Under the pieces are notes generated by a model. That model was not told where the DNA came from, did no database searches, and saw only the letters and a program-made list of their open reading frames with translations. Made by a program: the position numbers and the translations under genes. From contig NZ_SOAZ01000005.1 of assembly GCF_004364155.1 (NCBI RefSeq), positions 103,069 through 167,068 on the forward strand: 64,000 bases of DNA. Direction: 5' to 3'. Of the stretch, positions 54,676 through 63,517 are shown piece by piece. Position 1 is the first letter of the stretch, and every line of letters starts with the position of its first letter. This stretch comes from Fonticella tunisiensis (GTDB lineage Bacteria > Bacillota > Clostridia > Clostridiales > Caloramatoraceae).

Positions 54676-55683
54676 TTAATATAAATTTTTCATTATATAT
54701 CGGTATGTAACCTTGATGGCGCCAGCTGCAGGAATTGAAAGTACAAGTCCCCAACCACCAAAAAATTTTCCTCCAAGAATCAGTACTATCATAACGATGA
54801 CGGGATGTATGCCTATGGTATCACCCATAAGCTTTGGGGCTACAATTGAACTTTCAACCTGTTGAATTACAAAGAATGCAGCTACAACCATTATGGCCTT
54901 GTTAACTGATTCCGCAAGCCCTGCAAAAAGAGCAGGCAAAAGCCCTATAACGGGGCCAAAATATGGTATTATGTTTGTAATACCGTTTATAAAAGCTATT
55001 ATTATAGCATACCTGATTTTGAGTATAATCAATGCAAAAAATGTTAGAACGGCAATTATTATTGACAGTATTATCTGGCTCTTTATAAAGCTTCCTATTA
55101 TCTTATCAATTTCATGTCCAAGCTCAATGGCTTTGCTCCTTATTCGCATTGGAATTATTGATTTGATTATTTTTAAAAAATACTCCGTATCAATGAGAAA
55201 ATAATACACAAACACCGGCGTAAGTATATATGTAGGTAGTTCCATTGTAAAATCTATAAGCTGATTAAAGAACCTGTTAAGGTAATCGACCATAGCTCTT
55301 TCAACTCTTAAGAGGCTACTGTTTGCTGCATTTTTAAGATACAATGGAAGTTTGTCATAGCCTATTTTATTCAAATACTCGCCGGCCATGCTGCTGTAGC
55401 TGTCTGTATTTTTCAAAAACTCCAGCATATCCCTGAGAAGCCCCGGAATTATGAAAAATATTCCAAGGAATGTAAATGCCAGAAGCAGCAGAAGGGTTAA
55501 CAAGACTGCTGTTTTTTTCCTTAGCCCTCTCCTGACCAAAAGCTCGACCATTGGATTTATAAGATAGGCCAAAACTATGGAAAAAAGTATGGGTTTTATT
55601 ATGCTTCGTGAAATATACAATATCAATATAATTATCCCTATGAATATGAGAATAAAAATTTTCTTTACGCTGCTGCTTACCAT
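54676..55683 (-). CDS. AI-2E family transporter (YrrI/PerM type)
   Basis: About 335 residues with seven or eight transmembrane helices and the family motif FINGITNIIPYFGPVIGLLPALFAG near residue 230. Substrates are uncertain: some relatives export AI-2 or act as Na+/H+ antiporters. Found upstream of alaS in many Firmicutes. Start chosen at MVSSSVKK from AGGAT spacing. Confidence 0.85.
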   Translation of the reverse strand: MVSSSVKKIFILIFIGIIILILYISRSIIKPILFSIVLAYLINPMVELLVRRGLRKKTAVLLTLLLLLAFTFLGIFFIIPGLLRDMLEFLKNTDSYSSMAGEYLNKIGYDKLPLYLKNAANSSLLRVERAMVDYLNRFFNQLIDFTMELPTYILTPVFVYYFLIDTEYFLKIIKSIIPMRIRSKAIELGHEIDKIIGSFIKSQIILSIIIAVLTFFALIILKIRYAIIIAFINGITNIIPYFGPVIGLLPALFAGLAESVNKAIMVVAAFFVIQQVESSIVAPKLMGDTIGIHPVIVMIVLILGGKFFGGWGLVLSIPAAGAIKVTYRYIMKNLY

Positions 55684-55693
55684 TTTCCACATC

Positions 55694-56206
55694 CTATCCC
55701 ATAAGCTTTTTGAAGGAAATATCGTTTATGATGTCGAGGTTTCCCTCCTCTATAATTATTTTTTCATTTCCCAGTACAGTTTTTCCATCTACAATGATTA
55801 ACTTTCTTCCATGAAGAAAATCTTCAAAAAAGCCCCTCGTACATATTAGCGCCTTAATATTTCCCACCTTTTCATCAAAAATAATATCTGCAAGGTTTCC
55901 TATAAGCTCCCCCTTGTTTGTAATAACTTCTTTTCCAATGTAATCATGGGCTGCCAATCCTCTGCTTTTCTTTAAAGCAAGCTTATTTATTCTATAAAAT
56001 CTACCCTTTGAAATTATACAGTCGCTATAATGCTCAATTTCACCCAAAGGCACAACGAAAAGCGATGGTATAACTCCCCTGCCTGAGACTATAAATGAAC
56101 AGATTCTATTGTTTCTGGGATCTATAACACTATCCTCAACTGTTCCTCTTACCCTTCCGTTATAATCAACTACGCTGCAGCCTTTAACATCGAGAAATCT
56201 TTTCAT
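55694..56206 (-). CDS. PRC-barrel domain protein
   Basis: 170 residues with two PRC-barrel units: an N-terminal one (VDYNGRVRGTVEDSVIDPRNNRICSF) and a second (DYIGKEVITNKGELIGNLADIIFDEKVG). Such domains occur in RNA processing and sporulation proteins (YlmC/YrrD-like). The start MKRFLDVKG is chosen because residues upstream look non-native. Divergent from the O-antigen-ligase-like gene. Confidence 0.8.
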   Translation of the reverse strand: MKRFLDVKGCSVVDYNGRVRGTVEDSVIDPRNNRICSFIVSGRGVIPSLFVVPLGEIEHYSDCIISKGRFYRINKLALKKSRGLAAHDYIGKEVITNKGELIGNLADIIFDEKVGNIKALICTRGFFEDFLHGRKLIIVDGKTVLGNEKIIIEEGNLDIINDISFKKLMG

Positions 56207-56300
56207 AAAATCACACTCTCTGTCAAGTTTTAAATTTAGTAATACTTGCTGTTTGAATTGTTTATAAATATTAATAAAACAATATCTTAAGGGGTGAAAA

Positions 56301-57539
56301 ATGCTCACAAGGGTTTTAAATTTAATTTTTATACTTATTATTTGCATAGTTCCGCTAATTATAACTCCCTGGGCTCCAGACTATTATTACTATCCAAAGA
56401 TCATTGCAATATACGCCCTTGCCTTTATATTAGCCGTAATATCTATATTCCTTTCAAATAGTAAAACGCAAAAGCGTTTTGAAGATATTGTTGTGGTTTT
56501 ATATTTACTATGGATAACCCTTTCAACATTATTTTCCATCGATATAAATAGGGCATTTCTGGGGAAGGACTACAGATATGAAGGTCTTCTATCACTGACA
56601 TGTTATATATTGATTTACCTTACTGCCTCAAAGTTTTATTCTTACTCAAAAAAACACGTTCCAATACTTATCGTTTCATCTGTTATAATATGTATTTACG
56701 GAATTATTCAGTACTTCAACTTCGACCCCATACCTTCAGACGGCATTAGAACGGCATGGGAAAGATATGCCTATTCAACGACCGGAAATCCTAACTTTCT
56801 CGGCAGTTATATTGTACTTATTCTTCCTGTATGCATATTTTGTTATATAATCTCAAGAAAATATGCTTATCTGTTTTCATCTGGAATTTTATATATGGCG
56901 CTGCTTTGCACGCGTACAAGAAGCGCATGGATAGGAGGGGTCTTTTCCGGCATTCTCCTTATAATATTAATATACATACGCCGGATTGAATTAAAGCCCA
57001 TGATTTACATATTAATACTTTTTTCAACTATAACACTGGGTTTAAACTATTACAGCAATCATGAAGTAAAGAATAGGTTTGTCTCAATTCTTTCCGATGC
57101 AAAGGCCGTTGCTACTAAGGCACCGGATTATGAAAGGGCAGGGTCAACACGTATATTTATTTGGAAAAAATGCCTGAAACTCATAGCCACAAAGCCAATA
57201 TTTGGATTTGGGCCCGACACCCTCGATATTCTCTTTATGAAAAATTTTTATGAAGATACAAAAAAATATTTTGGAGACCTTTCGGTGGATAAGGCCCATA
57301 ATGAATACATTCAAATAGCTGCTTCATCGGGTTTGCCTGCAGCTATCCTATATCTCACCTTTGTAGGGGCAATTCTTTTCAAATCCTTTAAAAACTTTAA
57401 AAAAAATATCCTGATAATACCTCTGCTTTGCAGTATATCAGGATACCTTATACAGGCCTTTTTCAATATAAGCGTGGTATCTGTAGCACCCGTGTATTGG
57501 GGGTTTTTAGGAATATTATCGGGCATGGCACATAGTTGA
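56301..57539 (+). CDS. O-antigen ligase/polymerase family membrane protein
   Basis: 412 residues, about ten to twelve transmembrane helices. An extracytoplasmic loop has DGIRTAWERYAYSTTGNPNFLGSY and LKLIATKPIFGFGPDTL...DKAHNEYIQIAASSGLPAA, the Wzy_C signature. Likely moves or polymerises a cell-surface glycan. AAGGGGTG precedes the ATG. The only gene on the plus strand in the first 62 kb, with no glycan genes around it. Confidence 0.85.
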   Translation: MLTRVLNLIFILIICIVPLIITPWAPDYYYYPKIIAIYALAFILAVISIFLSNSKTQKRFEDIVVVLYLLWITLSTLFSIDINRAFLGKDYRYEGLLSLTCYILIYLTASKFYSYSKKHVPILIVSSVIICIYGIIQYFNFDPIPSDGIRTAWERYAYSTTGNPNFLGSYIVLILPVCIFCYIISRKYAYLFSSGILYMALLCTRTRSAWIGGVFSGILLIILIYIRRIELKPMIYILILFSTITLGLNYYSNHEVKNRFVSILSDAKAVATKAPDYERAGSTRIFIWKKCLKLIATKPIFGFGPDTLDILFMKNFYEDTKKYFGDLSVDKAHNEYIQIAASSGLPAAILYLTFVGAILFKSFKNFKKNILIIPLLCSISGYLIQAFFNISVVSVAPVYWGFLGILSGMAHS

Positions 57540-57629
57540 TGGGTATACTGCCAAGATAAAAAATATGCAGCGGTGGAGCAAATGCCCCGCCCCTCATTTC
57601 AACAACGACCTTTTCCTTCATTGCTTCGT

Positions 57630-58055
57630 CTACTCACCAATGTCATGATGGTCGTCATCATAGTTTTTATCGTCTTTCCATGGCTCAAGACCATGCTTTA
57701 TTCTATAGTCATTTATAGCCTTGTGGATTGCACCTTCTGCAAGCACCGAACAGTGCATTTTAATTGCCGGAAGTCCTCCAAGGGCTTCTGCAACGGCCTT
57801 GTTTGTTAGCCTCCATGCCTCTTCAAGGGTCTTGCCCTTGATAAGTTCGGTTGCCATGCTGCTTGATGCTATTGCCGCTCCACATCCAAAGGTTTTAAAC
57901 TTTACATCCTTTATTATGTTATCCTCAACATCAAGGTATATTCTCATTATATCTCCGCACTTTGGATTTCCTACTTCTCCAATTCCATCTGCATTTTCAA
58001 TTTCTCCAACGTTTCTTGGATTCATAAAATGATCCATTACCTTATCGCTGTACAT
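57630..58055 (-). CDS. nifU: NifU/IscU-type Fe-S scaffold protein
   Basis: 141 residues with the three cluster cysteines in GNPKCGD, KFKTFGCGAAIA and MHCSVLAEGA, plus Asp near the first. Assembles Fe-S clusters from sulfur supplied by the adjacent cysteine desulfurase. The His/Asp-rich tail DDKNYDDDHHD is unusual. Confidence 0.95.
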   Translation of the reverse strand: MYSDKVMDHFMNPRNVGEIENADGIGEVGNPKCGDIMRIYLDVEDNIIKDVKFKTFGCGAAIASSSMATELIKGKTLEEAWRLTNKAVAEALGGLPAIKMHCSVLAEGAIHKAINDYRIKHGLEPWKDDKNYDDDHHDIGE

Positions 58056-59243
58056 TTACCTTCCCCCCTTAATGAAATTTTCATATAGTGGCGACATATC
58101 CCTCAGCCTTTGAACTATCTTTGGAAGTACATCAAGCACATAATCTACATCTTCTTCAGTGTTTTTATCCCCCAGCGAGAGCCTGAGTGACCCGTGGGCA
58201 ATCTCATGGGGCAGCCCTATTGCAAGAAGTACATGGGATGGATCAAGTGAACCTGAAGAACATGCACTTCCCGTGGAGCCATATATACCGCTCTGGTCAA
58301 GAAGAAGCAGCAAGCCTTCTCCTTCTATAAACTTGAAGCTTACGTTGATATTTCCAGGAAGCCTTTTTTCAGGATGACCGTTCAGTTTCGTATATGGTAT
58401 CTTCTCCAGTATTCCATTTAAAAGCCTATCCCTTAATGCCCTTATTCTGGCATTGTGTCCCTCAATATCAGCTGTTGCAAGCTCTATAGCCTTTCCAAGC
58501 CCAACTATTCCAGGAAGGTTTTCGGTACCTCCCCTCCTTTTTCTTTCCTGCCCACCTCCATGTATGAGGTTTTCAATCCTTATTCCCTTTCTTACATAAA
58601 GAGCTCCAACTCCCTTTGGACCGTAAAACTTATGGGCTGCAAGGGAAAGCATATCTATATTCATATCCTTTACGTTTATTTCTACATTTCCTATTGCCTG
58701 AACAGCATCTGTATGAAATATAATTCCCCTTTCCTTTGCAATCCTGCCTATCTCTTCAATTGGCTGAATCGTTCCTATTTCATTGTTGGCAAACATGATG
58801 GAAATAAGTATGGTTTTGTCTGTAATGGAATTCTTTAATTCTTCAAGATCAATTACCCCGTTTTCATCAACGGAAACATATGTAACTTCAAAGCCTTGCT
58901 TTTCAAGGAATTCACAGGTATTAAGGATCGCATGGTGTTCAATTTTCGATGTTATAATATGGTTTCCCTTAGCCCTGTTTGCAAAGGCAGCTCCTTTGAT
59001 TGCCCAGTTGTCCGCTTCAGAACCTCCTCCTGTAAAATAAATTTCCTCGGGAAGAGCGCCAATAGCCTTTGCAACCTTTTCTCTCGCTTCTTCAATTGCA
59101 CTTCTTGACTTTCTTCCAAGGGTATAAACTGATGAAGGATTCCCAAACTGTTCGGTAAAATATGGAAGCATAGCCTCAAGAACCTCTGGCTTTACATATG
59201 TAGTTGCAGCATGATCCATATAAACTATTCTCTTGCTGTCCAT
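58056..59243 (-). CDS. nifS: Cysteine desulfurase NifS/IscS type
   Basis: 395 residues, PLP enzyme. Start [22 protein letters not shown] Lys in [16 protein letters not shown], catalytic Cys in [18 protein letters not shown]. Directly follows the Rrf2 gene and precedes nifU by one base. Confidence 0.97.
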   Translation of the reverse strand: MDSKRIVYMDHAATTYVKPEVLEAMLPYFTEQFGNPSSVYTLGRKSRSAIEEAREKVAKAIGALPEEIYFTGGGSEADNWAIKGAAFANRAKGNHIITSKIEHHAILNTCEFLEKQGFEVTYVSVDENGVIDLEELKNSITDKTILISIMFANNEIGTIQPIEEIGRIAKERGIIFHTDAVQAIGNVEINVKDMNIDMLSLAAHKFYGPKGVGALYVRKGIRIENLIHGGGQERKRRGGTENLPGIVGLGKAIELATADIEGHNARIRALRDRLLNGILEKIPYTKLNGHPEKRLPGNINVSFKFIEGEGLLLLLDQSGIYGSTGSACSSGSLDPSHVLLAIGLPHEIAHGSLRLSLGDKNTEEDVDYVLDVLPKIVQRLRDMSPLYENFIKGGR

Positions 59244-59245
59244 AA

Positions 59246-59692
59246 TTATTCTCCCCTCTTTTCATCATTAACCTTTACCATTTCAAGGTAGTCATTTATC
59301 ATATCCTGAAGTGTTATTGAATTTATAACCTGATTTACGCTATCGCTTATTTTCAGCCACAGCAGCCTTGTTGCACAGTAATTGTACCTTGAGCAATTAA
59401 CCACCTCATCGGTTATGCATTCCGATATTTCAATGGGGCCTTCAAGCACGTTTAATATATCCGCTACAGTTATTTTTTCCGGCGGCATCGAAAGCACATA
59501 TCCACCCTGTGCCCCCCTTGTGCTCTTTATAAGCTTAGCCTTTCTAAGACTTGAAAACAGCTGTTCAAGGTAGTATTCGGAGATATGCTGTTTTTCAGCT
59601 ATAGTTTTTATCGAAACGGGTTCACCACCATAGTGAAGGGCCAGCTCAAACATGGCCTTTACACCATATTTACCCTTTGTTGAGAGCCTCAT
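59246..59692 (-). CDS. iscR: Rrf2/IscR family regulator
   Basis: 148 residues, winged helix ([20 protein letters not shown]...[35 protein letters not shown]). Three cysteines C-x7-C-x5-C near residues 92-106 could hold a [2Fe-2S] cluster. Probably controls the nifS-nifU genes it precedes. Confidence 0.92.
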   Translation of the reverse strand: MRLSTKGKYGVKAMFELALHYGGEPVSIKTIAEKQHISEYYLEQLFSSLRKAKLIKSTRGAQGGYVLSMPPEKITVADILNVLEGPIEISECITDEVVNCSRYNYCATRLLWLKISDSVNQVINSITLQDMINDYLEMVKVNDEKRGE

Positions 59693-59739
59693 TAAATCAC
59701 CCCAAATCCCGAGTAAATCGATAAGATATCGCCATTTTC

Positions 59740-59768
59740 AGATTATCATAGTTGAGCAAAACTGTCAA
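59740..59768 (-). promoter_or_regulatory. Promoter of the iscR-nifS-nifU genes
   Basis: Minus-strand TTGACA (59763-59768), 17-base spacer, TAATCT (59740-59745), 47 bases before the iscR start. Confidence 0.65.
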
Positions 59769-59845
59769 CATTAAACAGTCAACATGTATTTTCATCCTTA
59801 TTTTGTTTAGAGATTTGAAAATTATTCATGCATACCTTCAAAATA

Positions 59846-59960
59846 ACTTGTTGCGCCAGCCATTTGTGAACATGGGTCGATAAAAAATATAAGAAATTCA
59901 CATAAAGCGTGCATTCCATCCCAAACCTTAGAACGTCTTTGCTAAGGGTTTTCAATGCTA
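59846..59960. repeat. Partial palindromic repeat
   Basis: Begins ACTTGTTGCGCCAGCC, then GATAAAAAATATAAGAAATTCACATAAAGCG and CCTTAGAACGTCTTTGCTAAG. The right terminal sequence is missing. Together with the iscR promoter this accounts for the 303-base rarA-iscR gap. Confidence 0.65.
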
Positions 59961-59995
59961 TCTGCAGAAAGGAGAAGAGATTTTTAGGCAACCAT

Positions 59996-61309
59996 CTATT
60001 TATTCCTCAATTTATTCAGTCTCTCCTTTATCCTTGCCTCGTATCCATAGCCTGAAGGTATATAAAACCTCTTTTTCTTAATAGAATCAGGCAAATATTG
60101 CTGCTCTATATATCCTCCTTCATAGTCGTGGGGATACTTATAGCCAATTCCTCTTCCAAGTTTTTGGGCTCCCTGATAATGTGAATCCCTTAAATGGTAG
60201 GGAACCCCTGAATCCTCACCCCTTCTTACCTCCTCAATGGCCCTGTCAATGGCCATATAACTTGCATTGCTCTTTGCTGCACATGCAACGTATATAGCTG
60301 CCTGGGAAAGTATTATTCTTGCTTCGGGCATCCCTATAAAATCGACGGCATGGGCAGCGCTTACAGCGACGTTAAGAGCCATTGGATCGGCATTTCCAAC
60401 ATCCTCACTTGCACAAATTACAATCCTTCTTGCAATAAATTTAGGGTCTTCCCCTGCCTCAAGCATCTTTGCAAGATAATAAACAGCAGCGTCAGGATCA
60501 GAGCCCCTCATGCTTTTTATAAAGGCAGATATTATGTCATAATGGTTGTCACCGTTTTTATCGTAGGATATCACCTTTTTCTGCATGCACTCAACTGCAT
60601 CCTCAATGGTTATCCTGACCTTGTTATCCATCGACGTTGAAGTTAGAACCGCCATTTCCAAGGCGTTTAGAGCCTTCCTGACATCCCCTCCACTGTTTAA
60701 TGCAAAGTAATCGAAAACATCTTCATCAACTTCAACCTCTAAATCTCCGAATCCTTTTTTGCTTTCTATGGCTCTTATCAAGGCCTTCTTTATATCTTCA
60801 ATACCCACAGGTTTTAATTCAAATATCATCGATCTTGAAATAAGTGCTCTGTTAACCTCGAAATAGGGATTTTCAGTTGTAGCCCCTATTAAAATAATGG
60901 TTCCATTTTCCACAAAGGGAAGAAGTGCATCCTGCTGAAGTTTATTAAATCTATGTATTTCATCTATAAATAGAATGGTTTTTTTACCATATAGCTTAAG
61001 ATTTTCACTTGCTTCCTCCGTTACCTTCCTTATATCAGAAACCCCCGAAGTTACCGCGTTTAATTGTTTAAATTCCGACTTGGTTGTATTTGCGATAATC
61101 CTTGCAAGAGTAGTTTTTCCTGTCCCTGGAGGCCCGTAGAATATAACAGAAGACAGGTTATCCGTTTGTATTGCTCTGTATAGAAGTTTATTCTTACCTA
61201 TAATATGCTCCTGCCCCACAACCTCCTCAAGCCTTTCAGGCCTCATCCTCTCGGCAAGGGGCACGCTGCTTTTCCTGTTCTTTTCCTGCATAACATCGAA
61301 TAAATCCAT
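59996..61309 (-). CDS. rarA: RarA/MgsA replication-associated recombination ATPase
   Basis: 437 residues. AAA+ ATPase with Walker A GPPGTGKTT near residues 59-67 of the chosen frame, Walker B LFIDEIHRFNK, and the C-terminal MgsA domain (PYHLRDSHYQGAQKLG.G.GYKYPH). Acts at stalled forks. Start chosen at MDLFDVMQ with GGTGA upstream. Confidence 0.95.
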   Translation of the reverse strand: MDLFDVMQEKNRKSSVPLAERMRPERLEEVVGQEHIIGKNKLLYRAIQTDNLSSVIFYGPPGTGKTTLARIIANTTKSEFKQLNAVTSGVSDIRKVTEEASENLKLYGKKTILFIDEIHRFNKLQQDALLPFVENGTIILIGATTENPYFEVNRALISRSMIFELKPVGIEDIKKALIRAIESKKGFGDLEVEVDEDVFDYFALNSGGDVRKALNALEMAVLTSTSMDNKVRITIEDAVECMQKKVISYDKNGDNHYDIISAFIKSMRGSDPDAAVYYLAKMLEAGEDPKFIARRIVICASEDVGNADPMALNVAVSAAHAVDFIGMPEARIILSQAAIYVACAAKSNASYMAIDRAIEEVRRGEDSGVPYHLRDSHYQGAQKLGRGIGYKYPHDYEGGYIEQQYLPDSIKKKRFYIPSGYGYEARIKERLNKLRNK

Positions 61310-61379
61310 ATTCATCACCAATACTTATTATACCATACCCGGACTTCTTTGAGCATCCTTACAATAAATGGATTCAGCA

Positions 61380-61440
61380 TTATAGAACTTCCTTGATAAG
61401 GGTACTGGTGAACGAAATATGTTTTTATCGCAGAGCCTAT
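61380..61440. repeat. Fragment of palindromic repeat (right end)
   Basis: TAGAACTTCCTTGATAAGGG followed by GGTGAACGAAATATGTTTTTATCGCAG matches one outer arm. Left half absent. The rest of the 255-base gap downstream of the 52-residue gene has only the terminator below. Confidence 0.6.
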
Positions 61441-61514
61441 CTATAGATATTATCTGCTTTCAATCCAGTTGACTTTTCAGAGTAGAGTAGCACAGCCAGT
61501 TTAAACGCAATAAA

Positions 61515-61555
61515 AATAAGTAGTAACTCATCACAAATTACTACTTATTTTTACA
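61515..61555. terminator. Bidirectional terminator
   Basis: AATAAGTAGTAA / TTACTACTTATT stem with an 11-base loop, with T-runs on both strands. Lies 10 bases after the 52-residue gene. Confidence 0.7.
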
Positions 61556-61564
61556 CCTTAAGCA

Positions 61565-61723
61565 TTATTGACCCTTCGTTCTCTTCCTTCTTGCTGGCTT
61601 TCTTCCCTCTTTAACATCATTTGCTTTTTTGAGAATCTTACAGTATTTTATTACTCTATCTATTTCTTCATTATTTAGACCCTTCAGCCTTTCCATCAAT
61701 TCCACAAATTCAACGTTGTCCAC
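61565..61723 (-). CDS. Small basic protein, 52 residues, unknown function
   Basis: Starts with GTG 7 bases after AGGAGG, reads MDNVEFVELMERLKGLNNEE and ends in a basic tail (REGRKPARRKRTKGQ-like, Lys/Arg-rich). Predicted helical with one cysteine. Strong ribosome site and terminator support a real gene. No family recognised; the tail could bind nucleic acid. Confidence 0.62.
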   Translation of the reverse strand: MDNVEFVELMERLKGLNNEEIDRVIKYCKILKKANDVKEGRKPARRKRTKGQ

Positions 61724-61819
61724 TCAAATACCTCCTAATATCTTTCTCTATAAAATATTTATTTTTTTTATACATTTTTAGAACAACAAATTGAATTTTG
61801 GCGACAACTTTGTTCTACT

Positions 61820-62266
61820 TTACCTTATTCTCTTTTGCATATAAAAAGTATCAAATTCCTGTACATATGCTCTATTAATAAATCCCAGCCTTTCATAAAA
61901 TTTTATTGCTTTTTTGTTCACTCCCTGTACTCCAAGCTGTAGAAAGCTTAAATTTATCTGCCTTCCAAACTCCTCAAGCTCTTTAAAAACAGCACTTCCA
62001 ATTCCTTTATTTTGATACTCCTTTGAAAGCACAATAGTGTTTACATGAAGGAACGCTCCTTTAATCGAATACCATAAAAAACCACAGGGGCACATGTCGC
62101 AGAGTACTATATAGGAATATCTATCCATTACAGCCTTTCCTACGAATACATCATAGTCAAAGTCACCCTTAAAGCTTGTAACTATTACTTCGCCCAAGTT
62201 TTCTCTTACAAGTTTTTTTATATAGTCGATGTCGTAGTTTTCTGCTTTTCTATATTTTATATCCAT
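61820..62266 (-). CDS. GNAT family N-acetyltransferase
   Basis: 148 residues. Acetyl-CoA site VLSKEYQNKGIGSAVFKELEEFG and NKKAIKFYERLGF. Substrate unknown. Start chosen at MDIKYRKAEN with GCGGTGATTTT upstream. Confidence 0.85.
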   Translation of the reverse strand: MDIKYRKAENYDIDYIKKLVRENLGEVIVTSFKGDFDYDVFVGKAVMDRYSYIVLCDMCPCGFLWYSIKGAFLHVNTIVLSKEYQNKGIGSAVFKELEEFGRQINLSFLQLGVQGVNKKAIKFYERLGFINRAYVQEFDTFYMQKRIR

Positions 62267-62613
62267 AAAATCACCGCAATGATAAATATTTATAAAGGGA
62301 TAGACAATTTTAAATCTAACATCAAATAACAATTTTTCCTTTTTATGTTAAGATCAACTTCTATATTTATAATATGGATGAAGTTCGAAAAAATGAACTT
62401 CTGTGAGAATACATAATAAAAAAATATTACAAAAACATTAAATATTTTTTTATGGCATTTTATGGATAAAACTTAGAATATCAGCAAATATTTAAAAATA
62501 AATATGTAATAACATTTTCCCAACAGATTTACCGACATAGAGGACAAATTCAAAATGAGAAAATCTAAAAAATATTGAATGACTGTAAACATTAGCTATC
62601 AGGAGGTGTTAAA
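62267..62613. other. AT-rich divergent gap
   Basis: Between the GNAT gene and a plus-strand gene. Contains a small hairpin GAAGTTC / GAACTTC (62380-62401). No gene or repeat recognised; presumably holds two promoters. Confidence 0.4.
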
Positions 62614-63132
62614 TTGAAAGGCTTTATACTGAAAAACAGAATATTAATCACCATACTTGGAATAATTCTAGCTTCATTAACAGTTTATTATGTGAGTTAC
62701 AGGTTTACTTACCACACCATTACTGTGATGACAATAAATAAAAATATATCCAAAATCGTTGATAACATCCATATAGTTAACCTCGATGCTGAAAAACAAA
62801 CCCTTGATGGAAAAACAGCAATTGAATACAGGCTTACCTTTAGATTGCCCTCAGGATATGAGAAAGATGACATAGCAGGGTATGTGAACTTCGCCCTGGG
62901 ATTTTTTGATAGGACGTGTGAAATATTAGGAACCAGCATGACTCCTCAAAGTTTTAATTATTCTCCCGATGAATCCCAGAGCAAATCCAGAACTTATACA
63001 ATGGAGTTTAAAGTAACACCAGAAAAGCAGGGCGATGAAGATATTAAATATTTACTGAGCAATGTAAAGAAGGATATTAAAATATTTACATTCAATAAAA
63101 ATAAGAAAATAAAGGAATTTCAGATCGAATAA
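62614..63132 (+). CDS. Membrane-anchored protein of unknown function
   Basis: 172 residues with one N-terminal transmembrane helix (about 9-28), then an extracytoplasmic domain of mixed strand and helix. TTG start with AGGAGGTG six bases upstream. No family recognised. It has its own terminator and stands alone. Confidence 0.65.
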   Translation: MKGFILKNRILITILGIILASLTVYYVSYRFTYHTITVMTINKNISKIVDNIHIVNLDAEKQTLDGKTAIEYRLTFRLPSGYEKDDIAGYVNFALGFFDRTCEILGTSMTPQSFNYSPDESQSKSRTYTMEFKVTPEKQGDEDIKYLLSNVKKDIKIFTFNKNKKIKEFQIE

Positions 63133-63160
63133 AAGAACTCAAAGATAGCTTAACTATGAC

Positions 63161-63207
63161 AATAGGTAGATATGTTATCCTACGTATGCTCTACCTATTA
63201 TTTTTTT
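63161..63207 (+). terminator. Terminator after the unknown membrane-anchored gene
   Basis: AATAGGTAGA / TCTACCTATT stem with a 19-base loop followed by seven T residues on the plus strand. Confidence 0.75.
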
Positions 63208-63216
63208 ACTGAATAA

Positions 63217-63247
63217 TCACAAGGGACGGTTCACAATTTGACAACAC
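63217..63247. repeat. Possible REP-like sequence next to the RAYT gene
   Basis: CACAAGGGACGGTTCACAA contains GGGACGGTTC, a motif I associate with sequences bordering RAYT/IS200-like genes in Firmicutes. It is near the 3' side of the transposase-like gene. The association is from memory and not checked. Confidence 0.35.
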
Positions 63248-63345
63248 TCACAAAAACTTCATTTCTTCTCTAAAATTACAGGTATTTTACTTCATTAACG
63301 CCTACTAGGCCTAATTTTAAGCTGAACTTTTAAGCTCCATATCCC

Positions 63346-63381
63346 CAAAAAATAAAAAAAGACATTGCTTGTCCATGTCTT
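63346..63381 (-). terminator. Terminator after the RAYT-type gene
   Basis: AAGACAT / ATGTCTT stem, 9-base loop, then TTTTTATTTTTT on the minus strand, about 137 bases past the stop. Confidence 0.75.
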
Positions 63382-63517
63382 ATCTTCATCAAAAGAACAT
63401 TTACCATAAGAATTTTTTGCCCTGCTGTTTAATTTCCGTTTTAAAAATAGAATACAAACTCCTTTAAGCACTTTGGATTAATCCATATTATCTATACTGT
63501 GCTATCATCCTAATTTC

